A DNA stretch of 64,000 nucleotides from Streptomyces akebiae (GTDB taxonomy: Bacteria; Actinomycetota; Actinomycetes; Streptomycetales; Streptomycetaceae), in assembly GCF_019599145.1 (NCBI RefSeq), contig NZ_CP080647.1:5828001-5892000 (forward strand). The letters run 5' to 3'. Every line of letters begins with the position of its first letter. The first letter of the stretch is position 1. Shown in pieces: positions 1 through 8,815 of the stretch. Under the pieces are notes generated by a model that did not search any database, had not been told where the DNA came from, and saw nothing but the letters and a program-made list of their open reading frames with translations. Position numbers and translations under genes: made by a program.

Positions 1-533
1 CGGCGCAGGGCCGCCTCGTCCAGCACCGTCCACAGCCGCAGCGGGTTGGTGTCGGTGGTGACACGGTCCTGGCGCCGTATGCGCACTTCCACGCGCTTGT
101 CGATCTCGGTCGTCGACGTCTCGGGCAGCGCGCCTCTGATGATGGCCTCGGCGTACGGGCGGCTCTGCAGCAGCCCGGGGACGACCTGGGGATCGTAGAC
201 CCGCAGCGATTCCGCGTCGGTCTCCAGACCGATGTAGACGCTGTACGGTACGTCCCCGAACGCGTGCCACCAGCCCTGCTGGCGGGAGTCCTTGGCCATC
301 TGCATCAGGGAGTCGACGACTCTCTGGTCCTCGACCTCGTAGACACCGCAGAGGTCGCGGACGTCGCGCTGGCTGATGGAGCGGCGGCCGTTCTCCAGGC
401 GGCTGATCTTCGACTGGGAGACCAGCAGTCGCTCGGCGACCTCTTCGGCGGTCATGCCCTTGAGCTCGCGGAGCCGACGCAGCTCCTGGCCCAACCGGCG
501 TCGCCTGACGGTGGGATTGACATTGGACGCCAC
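1..533 (-). CDS. XRE-family regulator with DUF5753 domain (C-terminus outside window)
   Basis: Transcription regulator of the large actinomycete XRE/DUF5753 class. About 177 residues are visible. Residues 10-65 form a lambda-repressor-like HTH (LGQELRRLRELKGMTAEEVA, then VSQSKISRLENGRR). From residue 85 on is the start of the DUF5753 domain, recognised by WWHAFGDVPYSVYIGLE and VVPGLLQS. The start is the GTG at 533, preceded by GGAGG about ten bases upstream. These regulators often pair with a small DUF397 protein; any partner would lie beyond the left edge. The role is family-level inference; the domain call is firm. Confidence 0.9.
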   Translation of the reverse strand, partial: MASNVNPTVRRRRLGQELRRLRELKGMTAEEVAERLLVSQSKISRLENGRRSISQRDVRDLCGVYEVEDQRVVDSLMQMAKDSRQQGWWHAFGDVPYSVYIGLETDAESLRVYDPQVVPGLLQSRPYAEAIIRGALPETSTTEIDKRVEVRIRRQDRVTTDTNPLRLWTVLDEAALR

Positions 534-1119
534 GGGACGTGCACCTCCGGCTGCGGGCCTCTACTTTGTGTATCTGTTGCTGAGCAGATTGCCACCAAGG
601 TGCTGAGTACCGCTGGAAAACAGCGGATATGCGCTGCGCACGCGCCGTTTGCGCCGGTGCTTTCCCGTCGTGGAGGGATCTCCGCCGGATGTTCGCGGGA
701 CACCTGCGAGCGGGGCGCGAGAAAGGCGCGAGAAGGGCGCGAGAAGGGCGCGAGAAGGGTGCGGACATGCGGTCGCGCGGGGCGTGTGCGGCCGTACGTA
801 CGGCCGCACACGCCCCGCGCGAACCGGCGGCTCCCGGACGGGTTCTGGGGTCCCTGCGAGCGGTCCGGTGCCTGCGATGCAAGTGGTGCGGGCTGTGCGA
901 TGTGCGGGTGGTGCGGTTGCGAAGCGGTGCGTTGCGAAGCGGTGCGTGATGCGCGGAGCACGTGGTGCGGTGGGACCGGGACCCGCGGCTCTGGGGTCCG
1001 ACTCCCACACGCACCTCGGTGCCTCAGCGCGTGCTTCAGCGCGTGCTTCGGTGCTTCAAGTAGTTCACGTGTGCAGGTGGTTCGCGTGGTGCAGGTGGTT
1101 CATGTGGTGCGGGTGGTTC
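534..1119. repeat. Repeat-rich intergenic region with a perfect 50-bp palindrome
   Basis: This gap between two leftward genes has no convincing gene. Bases 714-757 are four tandem 11-bp units (GGCGCGAGAAG type). Bases 773-822 are a perfect palindrome with no spacer (centre 797/798; core GCGGCCGTACGTACGGCCGC). Bases 916-945 are a 15-bp unit twice, 1025-1048 a 12-bp unit twice, and 1069-1120 about three 17-18 bp units (GTGCAGGTGGTTC). The palindrome could act as a terminator for the GPP34 gene, which is transcribed toward it. Confidence 0.9.
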
Positions 1120-1878
1120 TCAGTGCGCCACCACGCGGGCCATCGAGCCACGGCGTGGCTGCATCGGAACGCCGCGCGCGGGCTCCGGTGCGGGCGGCCT
1201 GGCGCCGGGGGCGGCCTGACGGCCGGTCGGTGCCGGGCTGCGACGCGGCTGTGCGGCCACGCCGTTCTGCACGTCCATGACGGCGTGGGCCACCAGGCCA
1301 CCCATGGGGTCGTGCCGGATCAGGTCCCGCAGCCGGGAGCGGGACGAGCGTCCCTCGTTCCCCGGATACAGGTGCTTGCCGAGGCCGACCGCGTGCGCCA
1401 GGGCGGCGAGCGCCGCGGTCCGCGGGTCCGGCGGGACGCCGGTACGGATCGCGGAGTCCAGTCGGGCTCGTATCTCCCGGCTGATCTCGGTCTGACTCGC
1501 CTGGTAGCGAGTCGTCGGCAGCACTCCGCACATCTGGCCCGCCACGGCATGCACCATGCCGCACCGCTCCAGATGCGAGAGGTAGGTCTGGCGGAGCCCG
1601 AGACGCGGCCCGCCAATCCAGTGGATAGCACGTACCGGAGCGCCACGCCTTCGCAGCAACTCCAACGCGCAGTCCAAAGTCGGATCTCCAGTCGGCCGTG
1701 GGGACACCACGGCGATACGATCCCCGTCTGGGGCTATCCGTCCGGCCAGCGCCAGCTCCACTAGCTGCGCTCCGGCCAGACCAAGGTCGAGCGACTGCGG
1801 CTGTGCGGTGGTACCCGTGGCCGGGTCCAGCGCCAGTAGCAGAAGCTCCTCCGGAAGTGTTCTGCGGCTCATGCCCAT
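1120..1878 (-). CDS. GPP34 (GOLPH3/VPS74-like) family phosphoprotein
   Basis: Member of the GPP34 family, the bacterial relatives of the Golgi phosphoinositide-binding protein GOLPH3; actinomycetes carry many copies and their function is unsettled. The 252-residue protein begins with the typical LPEELLLLALDPATG, followed by LAGAQLVELALAGRIA and later SRLRDLIRHDPMG. The last 35 residues are Pro/Arg/Ala-rich and probably disordered. A GGGGAGG ribosome site suits either ATG 1878 or ATG 1872. It stands alone, 240 bases from its nearest upstream neighbour, and runs toward the 773-822 palindrome. Confidence 0.85.
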   Translation of the reverse strand: MGMSRRTLPEELLLLALDPATGTTAQPQSLDLGLAGAQLVELALAGRIAPDGDRIAVVSPRPTGDPTLDCALELLRRRGAPVRAIHWIGGPRLGLRQTYLSHLERCGMVHAVAGQMCGVLPTTRYQASQTEISREIRARLDSAIRTGVPPDPRTAALAALAHAVGLGKHLYPGNEGRSSRSRLRDLIRHDPMGGLVAHAVMDVQNGVAAQPRRSPAPTGRQAAPGARPPAPEPARGVPMQPRRGSMARVVAH

Positions 1879-2164
1879 CCATGCCTCCCCGCGTGGATGA
1901 ATGACAGGGTGACCCCTCTCACATTGGTCTGTCGAGAGTGCGTGACCGGAATGTAGTGGAACCGGTAGGTATGTCGTTCTCGTCTACCGGAGGGGTTAAG
2001 CCCGCACACAGGACACTGGTACATGGTTCGGACAGCGGCGCGGCGCGGTGGTGCGCCGGTGACTAGTGTCCGGGCGGCGGGTTTTCACGGATTCGCGGAT
2101 TCACGGTTCACGGTTCGGTTGGGCGCGCGCTCCTAGGACGGGCGGCGCGCGGGAGGAGGCATCG

Positions 2165-5149
2165 GTGGCGGGCACGTCCCCCGACAGGTCGAAGCGGTAC
2201 GAGTCGTCGACGGAGTCGACGCCGGGGAACGAGCCAGCGGTTCCGGACCCCGGAGGCTCGGTCCCGGGCCAGTCCTCCGGCTCCCCCACGCCCGCCCCGG
2301 ACCCACGCCTCGCGATGTCCCGGCCCTCCACGCCGAAGACCGACCAGGCGACAGCGGTCTTCTCCCGCCGAGCGCTCCTTGAGGCGGCGGAGGCGGAGGG
2401 CCTGAAGCTGGACGACGCGACACCGGACGTGGCCGCGGATGCGGACGCGACGGGTTCAGGGGTGGCGAAGACCGCCGGGTCCAGGACCGCCGGGACGCGG
2501 CGGGACGAGCCGGAGTCCGACCGATCCGACGCGACGGACGCCGAGCACCCGGACGAGGCCGGATCGGACGCGGCTGAGGCGGACGCGGCTCAGGCGGGTG
2601 CCGAGGAGGCGGGTGCCGAGGACTCGCACGGGGCTCAGGCGGACGCCGGCACCACGCGGACGGAGGCCGACGGGCCCGAACCGACCAGGGCCGCCTCCGA
2701 GGACACCGACACGGAACCGGCGGCCGGGGACGAGGTCGAGGACGAGGACGAGGACGAGGACGGTGGTGACGCTCACCCGCGCGAGCGGGGTGCCGCCGCG
2801 CCCACGTCTGAGCCCGACGCCGCAGCCACCCCCGACGGAGACGAGACCGAGGACGGCGCGAAGGCCGCCGATGCCGCTCGGGCGGCCGCTGCGGGGGAGG
2901 AGGCGGGCCCGGAGGCCGATGGGGCCCCCGACGGACGGGAGACCGTTGACGGCGCGGGAGAGGCCGCTGCCGGCGGTCCCCACGGTGCCGGCGACGCACG
3001 CGTGGCGGGTGACGACGTACGGCATGTCACCGATCAAGTCACCGGTCAGGTCACCGATGGCGCACCGGAAGCCGACGACGTACGCGAAGCCGCCGACGAC
3101 GTACGCGAAGCCGCTGGTGGCGCGGACGAAGCCGCTGACGACGCGCGCGAGTTTGCCGACGACGAACCGGAACCCGCCAATGGCGCACCGGAAGCGGCCG
3201 ATGGCGAACCGGTCCCCGCCGATGGCGCACCGGAAGCGGCCGACGACGTACCCGAAGCCCGCCGTGACGCACGTGAACCCGCCGACGAGGAACCGGTGGC
3301 CGCCGACGGTGGGGAAGCCCCGCAAGGGCCACCCGCGGGTGACGACGAAAGTCGCACGGGTGGTGCGGGTGGGGGCGCGGTGGGCGATGGCGGAGCCGAG
3401 GCGCGGCGGGCCGTGGACCAGCCGACCGCGATCTTCCGGGCCCCCAGGGTGCCCGCGGTGGACCAGCCCACCACCATGCTCAAGCTGGGCGACGCCGTCC
3501 CCAAGGACGCCGGGCCCGCCAAGACCGACGCCGCCCCCCGGGACGCCGAGCCCGCCAAGACCGACGCCCGCCCCGGCCGCCCCGACGTCTCCACCGGTGC
3601 TGACGGCGACAAGGGCGCGGACGACGGCAAGGGTGCCCACGGCGACAAGGGTGCCCACGGCGACAAGGGTGCCCAGGCCGGCGTCGGCGTGGACGAGCCC
3701 GCGCCCCCCGCCCCCGCCGAGCGCACCAGCAAGTTCGTCGCCCTGAAGTCGCTGGACGAGTCCACGACGCCCAGGCCCCCCGCGGGGGCACCCCCCGCCC
3801 CGGCGGAGGCGACGCGGACCATCCCGCAGGTGGGCCCGGAGCGGACGACGCAGCAGCCGCTGCCCCCGAAGCCGCCGCTGGACCTGCTGGCGGAGCTGAC
3901 GAACACGCCCCCACCGCGCCAGACGCCGGTGCGGACGATCATCCGCAAGGTCAAGATCTGGACCCCGCTGGTGATCCTGCTGGTGATCGTATTCGCGGTC
4001 GCACAGGCTGTACGCCCGCTCCCCACCCCCGCCCTGGCCCTCACCGCTGACGCGTCGTACGCCTTCGAGGGCGACAAGGTCTCCCTGCCGTGGCCCGACG
4101 AGGGCCAGGGCTGGATGGACGTCAACGGCATCGGCACGATGGACAGCTTCGGCGAACAGAAGCCGGTGGCCATCGGCTCCGTCGCCAAGGCGATGACCGC
4201 GTACGTCATCCTCAAGGAACACCCGATGAAGCCGGGTTCGAAGGGTGAGACCATCCCCGTCGACGCCAAGGCGGAGACCGAGGGCGGCTACGACAAGGAC
4301 GGCGAGTCCACGCTCAACACCGTCAAGGAGGGCGACCAGCTCTCCCAGTACGACGCGATCGCGGCCATCATGATTCCGTCCGCGAACAACATCGCCCGAC
4401 TGCTCGCCCGTTGGGACAGCAACGGTTCGCAGGAGGCGTTCGTCAAGAAGATGAACGCCGCCGCCAAGGACCTCGGCATGAAGAACACGACGTACACCGA
4501 CCCGTCCGGCCTGAAGGAGACGACCGTCTCCACCGCCGAGGACCAGGTCAAGCTCGGCAACGAGCTGGTGAAGATGAAGGCCCTGACGGACATCACCAGG
4601 CTGCCCGTCTGGTACGACCCCTCGGGCCAGCGCTGGGACAACTACAACCGGCTCGTCCCGTACAACAACGCCATCGGCATCAAGACCGGCTCCACCACGG
4701 CCGCCGGCGGCAACCTCCTCTTCGCGGGCACGCAGGAGGTCGGCGGTGAGACGGCGATCGTCGTCGGCGCGATCCTCGGCCAGCACACTCCGCCGATCAT
4801 CGACACGGTCAACGCGGTCAGCAAGACCGCCATGATCGCCGCCCAGGACGCGCTGACCTCCGACACGATCCTGAAGAAGGGCGACGTCGTCGGATACGTC
4901 GACGACGGGCTCGGCGGCCACACCCCGGTCGTGGCGACGAAGAACGTCTCGGCGGTCGGCTGGGCGGGCAAGACCGTCAAGCTCGAACTCGACGCGAGCG
5001 CGACCATCCCGCACGAGGCGGAGTCGGGCACCGTGGTCGGCACACTGATCGTCGGCGACGGCGCAGGCGAGGGCGTCGAGGTTCCCGTCGCCCTCCAGAA
5101 GCCCCTCACCGAGCCCGGCTTCCTCACGAAGCTGACCCGCGTGAGCTGA
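2165..5149 (+). CDS. Membrane D-alanyl-D-alanine carboxypeptidase (S11) with giant acidic cytoplasmic tail
   Basis: Penicillin-binding-type DD-carboxypeptidase that trims peptidoglycan stem peptides outside the membrane. The 994-residue protein has about 590 low-complexity residues rich in Asp, Glu, Ala and Pro with degenerate repeats (EAADDVREAADD-like, bases 3055-3300), then one membrane helix at about residues 598-615, then the S11 domain. The three active-site motifs are intact: SVAK at 672-675, SAN at 739-741 and KTG at 840-842. The GTG at 2165 is preferred because GGAGGAGG precedes it; an upstream in-frame start at 2066 has no such site. By topology the acidic tail is cytoplasmic, so it may recruit partners. 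S11 enzymes usually lack such a tail or have a short one. Confidence 0.9.
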   Translation: MAGTSPDRSKRYESSTESTPGNEPAVPDPGGSVPGQSSGSPTPAPDPRLAMSRPSTPKTDQATAVFSRRALLEAAEAEGLKLDDATPDVAADADATGSGVAKTAGSRTAGTRRDEPESDRSDATDAEHPDEAGSDAAEADAAQAGAEEAGAEDSHGAQADAGTTRTEADGPEPTRAASEDTDTEPAAGDEVEDEDEDEDGGDAHPRERGAAAPTSEPDAAATPDGDETEDGAKAADAARAAAAGEEAGPEADGAPDGRETVDGAGEAAAGGPHGAGDARVAGDDVRHVTDQVTGQVTDGAPEADDVREAADDVREAAGGADEAADDAREFADDEPEPANGAPEAADGEPVPADGAPEAADDVPEARRDAREPADEEPVAADGGEAPQGPPAGDDESRTGGAGGGAVGDGGAEARRAVDQPTAIFRAPRVPAVDQPTTMLKLGDAVPKDAGPAKTDAAPRDAEPAKTDARPGRPDVSTGADGDKGADDGKGAHGDKGAHGDKGAQAGVGVDEPAPPAPAERTSKFVALKSLDESTTPRPPAGAPPAPAEATRTIPQVGPERTTQQPLPPKPPLDLLAELTNTPPPRQTPVRTIIRKVKIWTPLVILLVIVFAVAQAVRPLPTPALALTADASYAFEGDKVSLPWPDEGQGWMDVNGIGTMDSFGEQKPVAIGSVAKAMTAYVILKEHPMKPGSKGETIPVDAKAETEGGYDKDGESTLNTVKEGDQLSQYDAIAAIMIPSANNIARLLARWDSNGSQEAFVKKMNAAAKDLGMKNTTYTDPSGLKETTVSTAEDQVKLGNELVKMKALTDITRLPVWYDPSGQRWDNYNRLVPYNNAIGIKTGSTTAAGGNLLFAGTQEVGGETAIVVGAILGQHTPPIIDTVNAVSKTAMIAAQDALTSDTILKKGDVVGYVDDGLGGHTPVVATKNVSAVGWAGKTVKLELDASATIPHEAESGTVVGTLIVGDGAGEGVEVPVALQKPLTEPGFLTKLTRVS

Positions 5150-5187
5150 CCGGCCGAAACCGCGTGGGCTGAGCGGCCGAAACCGAG

Positions 5188-5230
5188 GCGCCTCTTCCGT
5201 CATAACGGCGAATGCCGACGGAAGGGGCGC
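5188..5230. terminator. Bidirectional hairpin terminator
   Basis: Fourteen-base arms (GCGCCTCTTCCGTC at 5188-5201 and GACGGAAGGGGCGC at 5217-5230, one T-G mismatch) separate the convergent carboxypeptidase and membrane-protein genes and are followed by a short T-rich stretch. Confidence 0.75.
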
Positions 5231-5270
5231 TTTCGTGCGCGTGGGGCCTTCTTCCGCGCCTTCTTCCGCC

Positions 5271-7040
5271 CTACTCCTCGCCGTCCCCCGGCACCGCCTT
5301 CTCGTCCGCTTCCTTCTCGCACTCCAGGGCAGTGGTCCGTGACGGCCCGCCGTACTGGGAGCTGATGCGTACGTCGCCCGGCTCGTGGACCGTGAGGCGG
5401 GTGAACTCGGTGAGGTCGCCGTTGGACTCGCGGTCCGCGGTGAGGCAGCCGTTGTCGGCCCAGAGCCAGGGGGAGTAGGCGACGCGGACGGTGACCTCGC
5501 CCGCCCGCGGCATGTGGACCACGAGGTTGGCCCCGTCGGCACTGACGACGGTGGCCGGCCTGTCGACCAGCGGTGTCGCGTTCTTCACCCGGTAGATCTT
5601 CCAGTTGGCGTCCTGCCAGACCGGCTCCAGATAGTCCGGCCCGCTGCTCACCAGCGCGTGTTCGAGCTCGGCGGGCCCGTCCGGCTCGCCGTTGACGAGG
5701 ACGACGAAGCCGACGGCCCACTGCGACAGCCACGCCTTGTACGCGGCCGGCGTGAAGGCCCCCTCGGGCACCTCGGTCCCGCCGTGACCCTCGTAGAAGA
5801 GGCGGCCGCGCTCGACGTCGGCCTGCCGGTTCCAGCCGCGCGCCATGTTGATGTACGGCGCGAGGATGGCGGCCTCACGGTGGTCGCGGGCCGGCACCAC
5901 CTCGACGCGGGTCTTCCAGGCGCCCAGCCGCTTCAGCTCCTTCACCACACCGTCGGTCTTCACGGCCCACTCGGGCACCTTGGTGTTGGTGACGATGTCG
6001 GCGGTCGTCTTGCCGGTCAGCCAGGTCACCGAGAGCACCAGGGCCACCGCGCCGGCCACCGTCCGCCGCCGGGGCGTGAACCAGGACAGGGGGAGGCGGG
6101 CGTCGGCCGTGCGCGACTCGCCCCGGTACAGACAGATCGCCAGGGCCGCCGCCGGGCCCGCCAGTTCCAGGAGGCGTTCGACGTTGGTGCCGATGGGGGT
6201 GGGGATCAGGTAGCAGAGGACCACGCCGAGCGCGTAGATCGCGGCGCTCAGGCGGAGCACCCGCCAGGCGCTCGGCGCGACGAGCACCACCGCCGCGCAC
6301 AGCACGACCGGCGGCCATATCCGGCTGAAGGCCATGGGCTGCTCGCCCTCGAAGGGGAACAGCAGCGTGGTCACGGCGACGACGGTCACCGGCGGCGCGA
6401 GCAGCGCCGCCGCCCGGCCCCACTCACGGCACAGCAGATACGCGGCGCCGACCACGAGGAGGAAAAGCCCGGAGACGGGGCTCCCCAACGTGGACAGCGT
6501 CGCGCACACCGCCGCCACCGCGATGTGCCGCCCGGTGCGCCCGCTCACCACCGCCAGCAGGGCGCCCATCGCGAAGGCCGTGCCCAGCACGAACGTGGAG
6601 CGGCCCGACACCACCTGGCACCACAGCGAGAACGTCGCCGCCAGCGCGACAGGAACCGGTGCGCGTACGCCCGTTCGGGTGACGACCTCGCCGACCAGCC
6701 AGGACGCGGAGAGCCCCGAGAGCAGCGTGACCAGGACGACGCCGAGCGCCGCCATCAGATACGGCGAGAGCACGCTGTAGTTCGCCGCGTGCAGTCCCCC
6801 GTACCAGAACAGGTTGACCGCGGAGTCCGGGTACGTCTTCGCGAACTCCGCCCACGCCACCTGGGCCGCCAGATCGCCGCCGCCGGTCGCGAAGACCGCC
6901 CACCACACGAAGTACAGCGGCAGGGCGCACAGGGCGGCCGTGAGGGGCACCCGGTGGCGTTCCCGCCACGGCTCGCGCGACGGCGACGGCCCGTCGGCAC
7001 GCGAGACGGGTCGTCGTGGGGTCAGCTCGGCAAAGGCCAC
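5271..7040 (-). CDS. Polytopic membrane protein with extracytoplasmic C-terminal domain
   Basis: A 589-residue integral membrane protein. Residues 30-355 contain roughly ten hydrophobic helices (for example LTAALCALPLYFVWWAVF and LMAALGVVLVTLLSGLSASW); the remaining 230 residues are soluble and contain Trp/Tyr-rich stretches. The layout (many helices plus a C-terminal periplasmic-type domain) recalls GT-C glycosyltransferases or actinomycete wall-assembly proteins, but I see no diagnostic catalytic motif. It is convergent with the carboxypeptidase gene, a hint of a cell-envelope role but no more. Function unknown. Confidence 0.7.
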   Translation of the reverse strand: MAFAELTPRRPVSRADGPSPSREPWRERHRVPLTAALCALPLYFVWWAVFATGGGDLAAQVAWAEFAKTYPDSAVNLFWYGGLHAANYSVLSPYLMAALGVVLVTLLSGLSASWLVGEVVTRTGVRAPVPVALAATFSLWCQVVSGRSTFVLGTAFAMGALLAVVSGRTGRHIAVAAVCATLSTLGSPVSGLFLLVVGAAYLLCREWGRAAALLAPPVTVVAVTTLLFPFEGEQPMAFSRIWPPVVLCAAVVLVAPSAWRVLRLSAAIYALGVVLCYLIPTPIGTNVERLLELAGPAAALAICLYRGESRTADARLPLSWFTPRRRTVAGAVALVLSVTWLTGKTTADIVTNTKVPEWAVKTDGVVKELKRLGAWKTRVEVVPARDHREAAILAPYINMARGWNRQADVERGRLFYEGHGGTEVPEGAFTPAAYKAWLSQWAVGFVVLVNGEPDGPAELEHALVSSGPDYLEPVWQDANWKIYRVKNATPLVDRPATVVSADGANLVVHMPRAGEVTVRVAYSPWLWADNGCLTADRESNGDLTEFTRLTVHEPGDVRISSQYGGPSRTTALECEKEADEKAVPGDGEE

Positions 7041-7169
7041 TGCGGCTCTTCCGTTCCGTTCGACTCGTGCGGGCGGGTGTTGTCCGTTTGTTGGTGTAGA
7101 CGCTAATCACCCGCTGACAGTTGGCCGACAGGTCCTGCTCGATCCGGTACGGCCGTAGGGAAACCCCTA

Positions 7170-7285
7170 GGCCGTACCGGCACCACACGGCTCCACACGG
7201 CTTGGGCACCACACGGCTTACTACACGGCTCGGCTACCGCTCGGCTCGGCTACTACTCGGCTCGGGACTACACGGCCCGGGACTA
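7170..7285. repeat. Short degenerate direct repeats (CACACGGCT / CTCGGCT)
   Basis: The spacer between the membrane-protein start and the MerR gene end contains many imperfect copies of CACACGGCT and GGCTCGGCTAC. No gene is visible here and no function is apparent. Confidence 0.6.
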
Positions 7286-7290
7286 CACGC

Positions 7291-8172
7291 TCAGGATGCG
7301 ACCGGGAACGCCACGTCGCACACCGGGTCCTCGGGGCCCGCCGCGTCCCAGTCCGCGAAGTAGATCTCGCGGCACGGCCCGGTGACCCGCAGACCCCGCG
7401 CGGCGATCCACCGCTCGACCGCCTCGAACGCCGCGAGGATCTGCGGATGGGCCACCTGGGCCTTGCTGATCCGGGTGTACGCGAGCCGCGCCGCCGGCTC
7501 CACGCGCACCGTGGTCTCCCAGGCCCGCCCGTGTTCGGCGGCCCAGGCCCGTGCGGCACCCTCGTCGGCCACCGGCACACACGACTCCGCGGGCCCGTCG
7601 CTCTCCATCGACACCTCGGAGTGGTACACGACGAACGGCGCCCCGGTGACCCCTCCACAGGCCGCGGCGCCCTCCTCCAGCCGTCCGAGCGACGCCCCGA
7701 TCCATGCGGGCAGCTCGTCCGCGAGGGTGTGCCGTGACTGGGTCAGCAGCACCTGAGGGCCGATGTCGACCGTTTCGACCGTGAAAGCCCCGTACGTCTC
7801 TTCCATGCCTGACTCCGTTCCTGACAACCGTCCACGGAGGTAGGCGACCAGGGTCCGCTGGGACGCGAACCGTTCCTCGGCCCCGGCCCAGTACGCGGCC
7901 AGCCGCTCGGCGGCCCGCGTGCCGTCCCGCTCGACGAGGCCCACGACCTCGGCGATCCGCGCGAGAGGCATGTCGAGCTGCCGCAGCAGGGCCACCAGCC
8001 GGGCACGTTCGACCTGGCCGGCCCGGTAGTACCGGTAGCCGTTCACCTCGTCGACGTACGCCGGAGGGAGCAGCCCCAGCCGGTCGTACAGCCGCAGCGC
8101 CTTCGCCGACAGCCGTGCGCGGGAGGCGAAGGCACCGATGGTGAGCAGGTCGTCCATGTCCGTGGGGGTCAC
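7291..8172 (-). CDS. MerR-family regulator with GyrI-like effector domain
   Basis: Transcription regulator of 293 residues. Residues 8-75 are a MerR winged HTH (LTIGAFASRARLSAKALRLY, then VNGYRYY). Residues 80-115 are the dimerisation helix. Residues 125-293 look like a GyrI/SOUL-type small-molecule-binding fold, as in BmrR-like multidrug sensors. The GTG at 8172 is chosen because GGAGG lies eight bases upstream; an ATG nine codons in is possible. It lies 92 bases after the glutathione peroxidase gene on the same strand and may be co-transcribed. Ligand unknown. Confidence 0.87.
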   Translation of the reverse strand: MTPTDMDDLLTIGAFASRARLSAKALRLYDRLGLLPPAYVDEVNGYRYYRAGQVERARLVALLRQLDMPLARIAEVVGLVERDGTRAAERLAAYWAGAEERFASQRTLVAYLRGRLSGTESGMEETYGAFTVETVDIGPQVLLTQSRHTLADELPAWIGASLGRLEEGAAACGGVTGAPFVVYHSEVSMESDGPAESCVPVADEGAARAWAAEHGRAWETTVRVEPAARLAYTRISKAQVAHPQILAAFEAVERWIAARGLRVTGPCREIYFADWDAAGPEDPVCDVAFPVAS

Positions 8173-8264
8173 TGGGGCATCCTCCGTCACCGGGCGCCCT
8201 CCGCCCGGCGAGAGGGACGGTGCCCCTTGCCCCAGGGGCAAGGTCAACGGCGGCGCCGCGGGCG

Positions 8265-8771
8265 TCAGCCGATGGCCTTCTCCACGGCGGCGACCAGCTC
8301 CGCCGACTCGGGCTCGGTCTGCGGCGAGAAGCGCGCGACGACCGAGCCGTCGCGGCCGATCAGGAACTTCTCGAAGTTCCAGCGGATGTCGCCGGTGTGG
8401 CCCTCGGCGTCCGCGTGGTCCACGAGCCGCTCGTACAGGGCGTGCCTGCCCTCCCCGTTGACCTCGACCTTCTCGGTCATCGGGAAGGTGACGCCGTACG
8501 TCGCCGAGCAGAACTCCGCGATCTCCTCGGCCGAGCCGGGCTCCTGCCCGAGGAACTGGTTGCACGGCACGCCGAGCACGGTGAAGCCCTGCGCCGCGTA
8601 ACGGGCCTGGAGCGCTTCGAGGCCCGTGTACTGGGGGGTGAGACCGCACTTGGAGGCCACGTTCACGACGAGGACGGCCTGGCCGGCGTACTGGGCGAGG
8701 TCCGCGGGGCCGCCCTTGAGGGCGTCGATCTGCACGTCCAGGACGGAGGGGGCGGCGTTGTCAGTAGTCAT
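8265..8771 (-). CDS. Glutathione peroxidase family (thiol peroxidase)
   Basis: Reduces hydroperoxides. The 168-residue length is normal for bacterial family members. The peroxidatic cysteine is Cys42 in NVASKCGLTPQY; the family's Gln is in GVPCNQFLGQEP and the Trp in RWNFEKFL, so the catalytic set appears complete. As actinomycetes lack glutathione, the reductant is probably thioredoxin or mycothiol-linked (inference). It is cytoplasmic, with no signal peptide. It sits between the MerR and ArsR-type regulator genes, all on the minus strand with short gaps. Confidence 0.92.
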   Translation of the reverse strand: MTTDNAAPSVLDVQIDALKGGPADLAQYAGQAVLVVNVASKCGLTPQYTGLEALQARYAAQGFTVLGVPCNQFLGQEPGSAEEIAEFCSATYGVTFPMTEKVEVNGEGRHALYERLVDHADAEGHTGDIRWNFEKFLIGRDGSVVARFSPQTEPESAELVAAVEKAIG

Positions 8772-8815
8772 AAACGGATGTTATCTCCGGTGGCGCACGC
8801 CCTCTCCGGTCGGGT

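Noticed and set aside
714..1120. CRISPR array
   Set aside because: Repeat units are 11-18 bp, directly abutting, without unique spacers of constant size, and no cas gene is nearby.
2456..5542. A 1028-codon open frame on the minus strand opposite the carboxypeptidase gene
   Set aside because: Its amino-acid composition is an artefact of high-GC codons on the opposite strand; the plus-strand frame has complete S11 motifs and a ribosome site.
5385..7106. A 573-codon plus-strand frame opposite the membrane protein gene
   Set aside because: Arg/Gly/His-rich shadow sequence without any domain; the minus frame shows clear membrane helices.
7800..8649. N-terminal extension of the MerR gene across the glutathione peroxidase gene
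   Set aside because: The extension lies within another gene in a different frame; a GTG with GGAGG at 8172 gives a normal MerR start.
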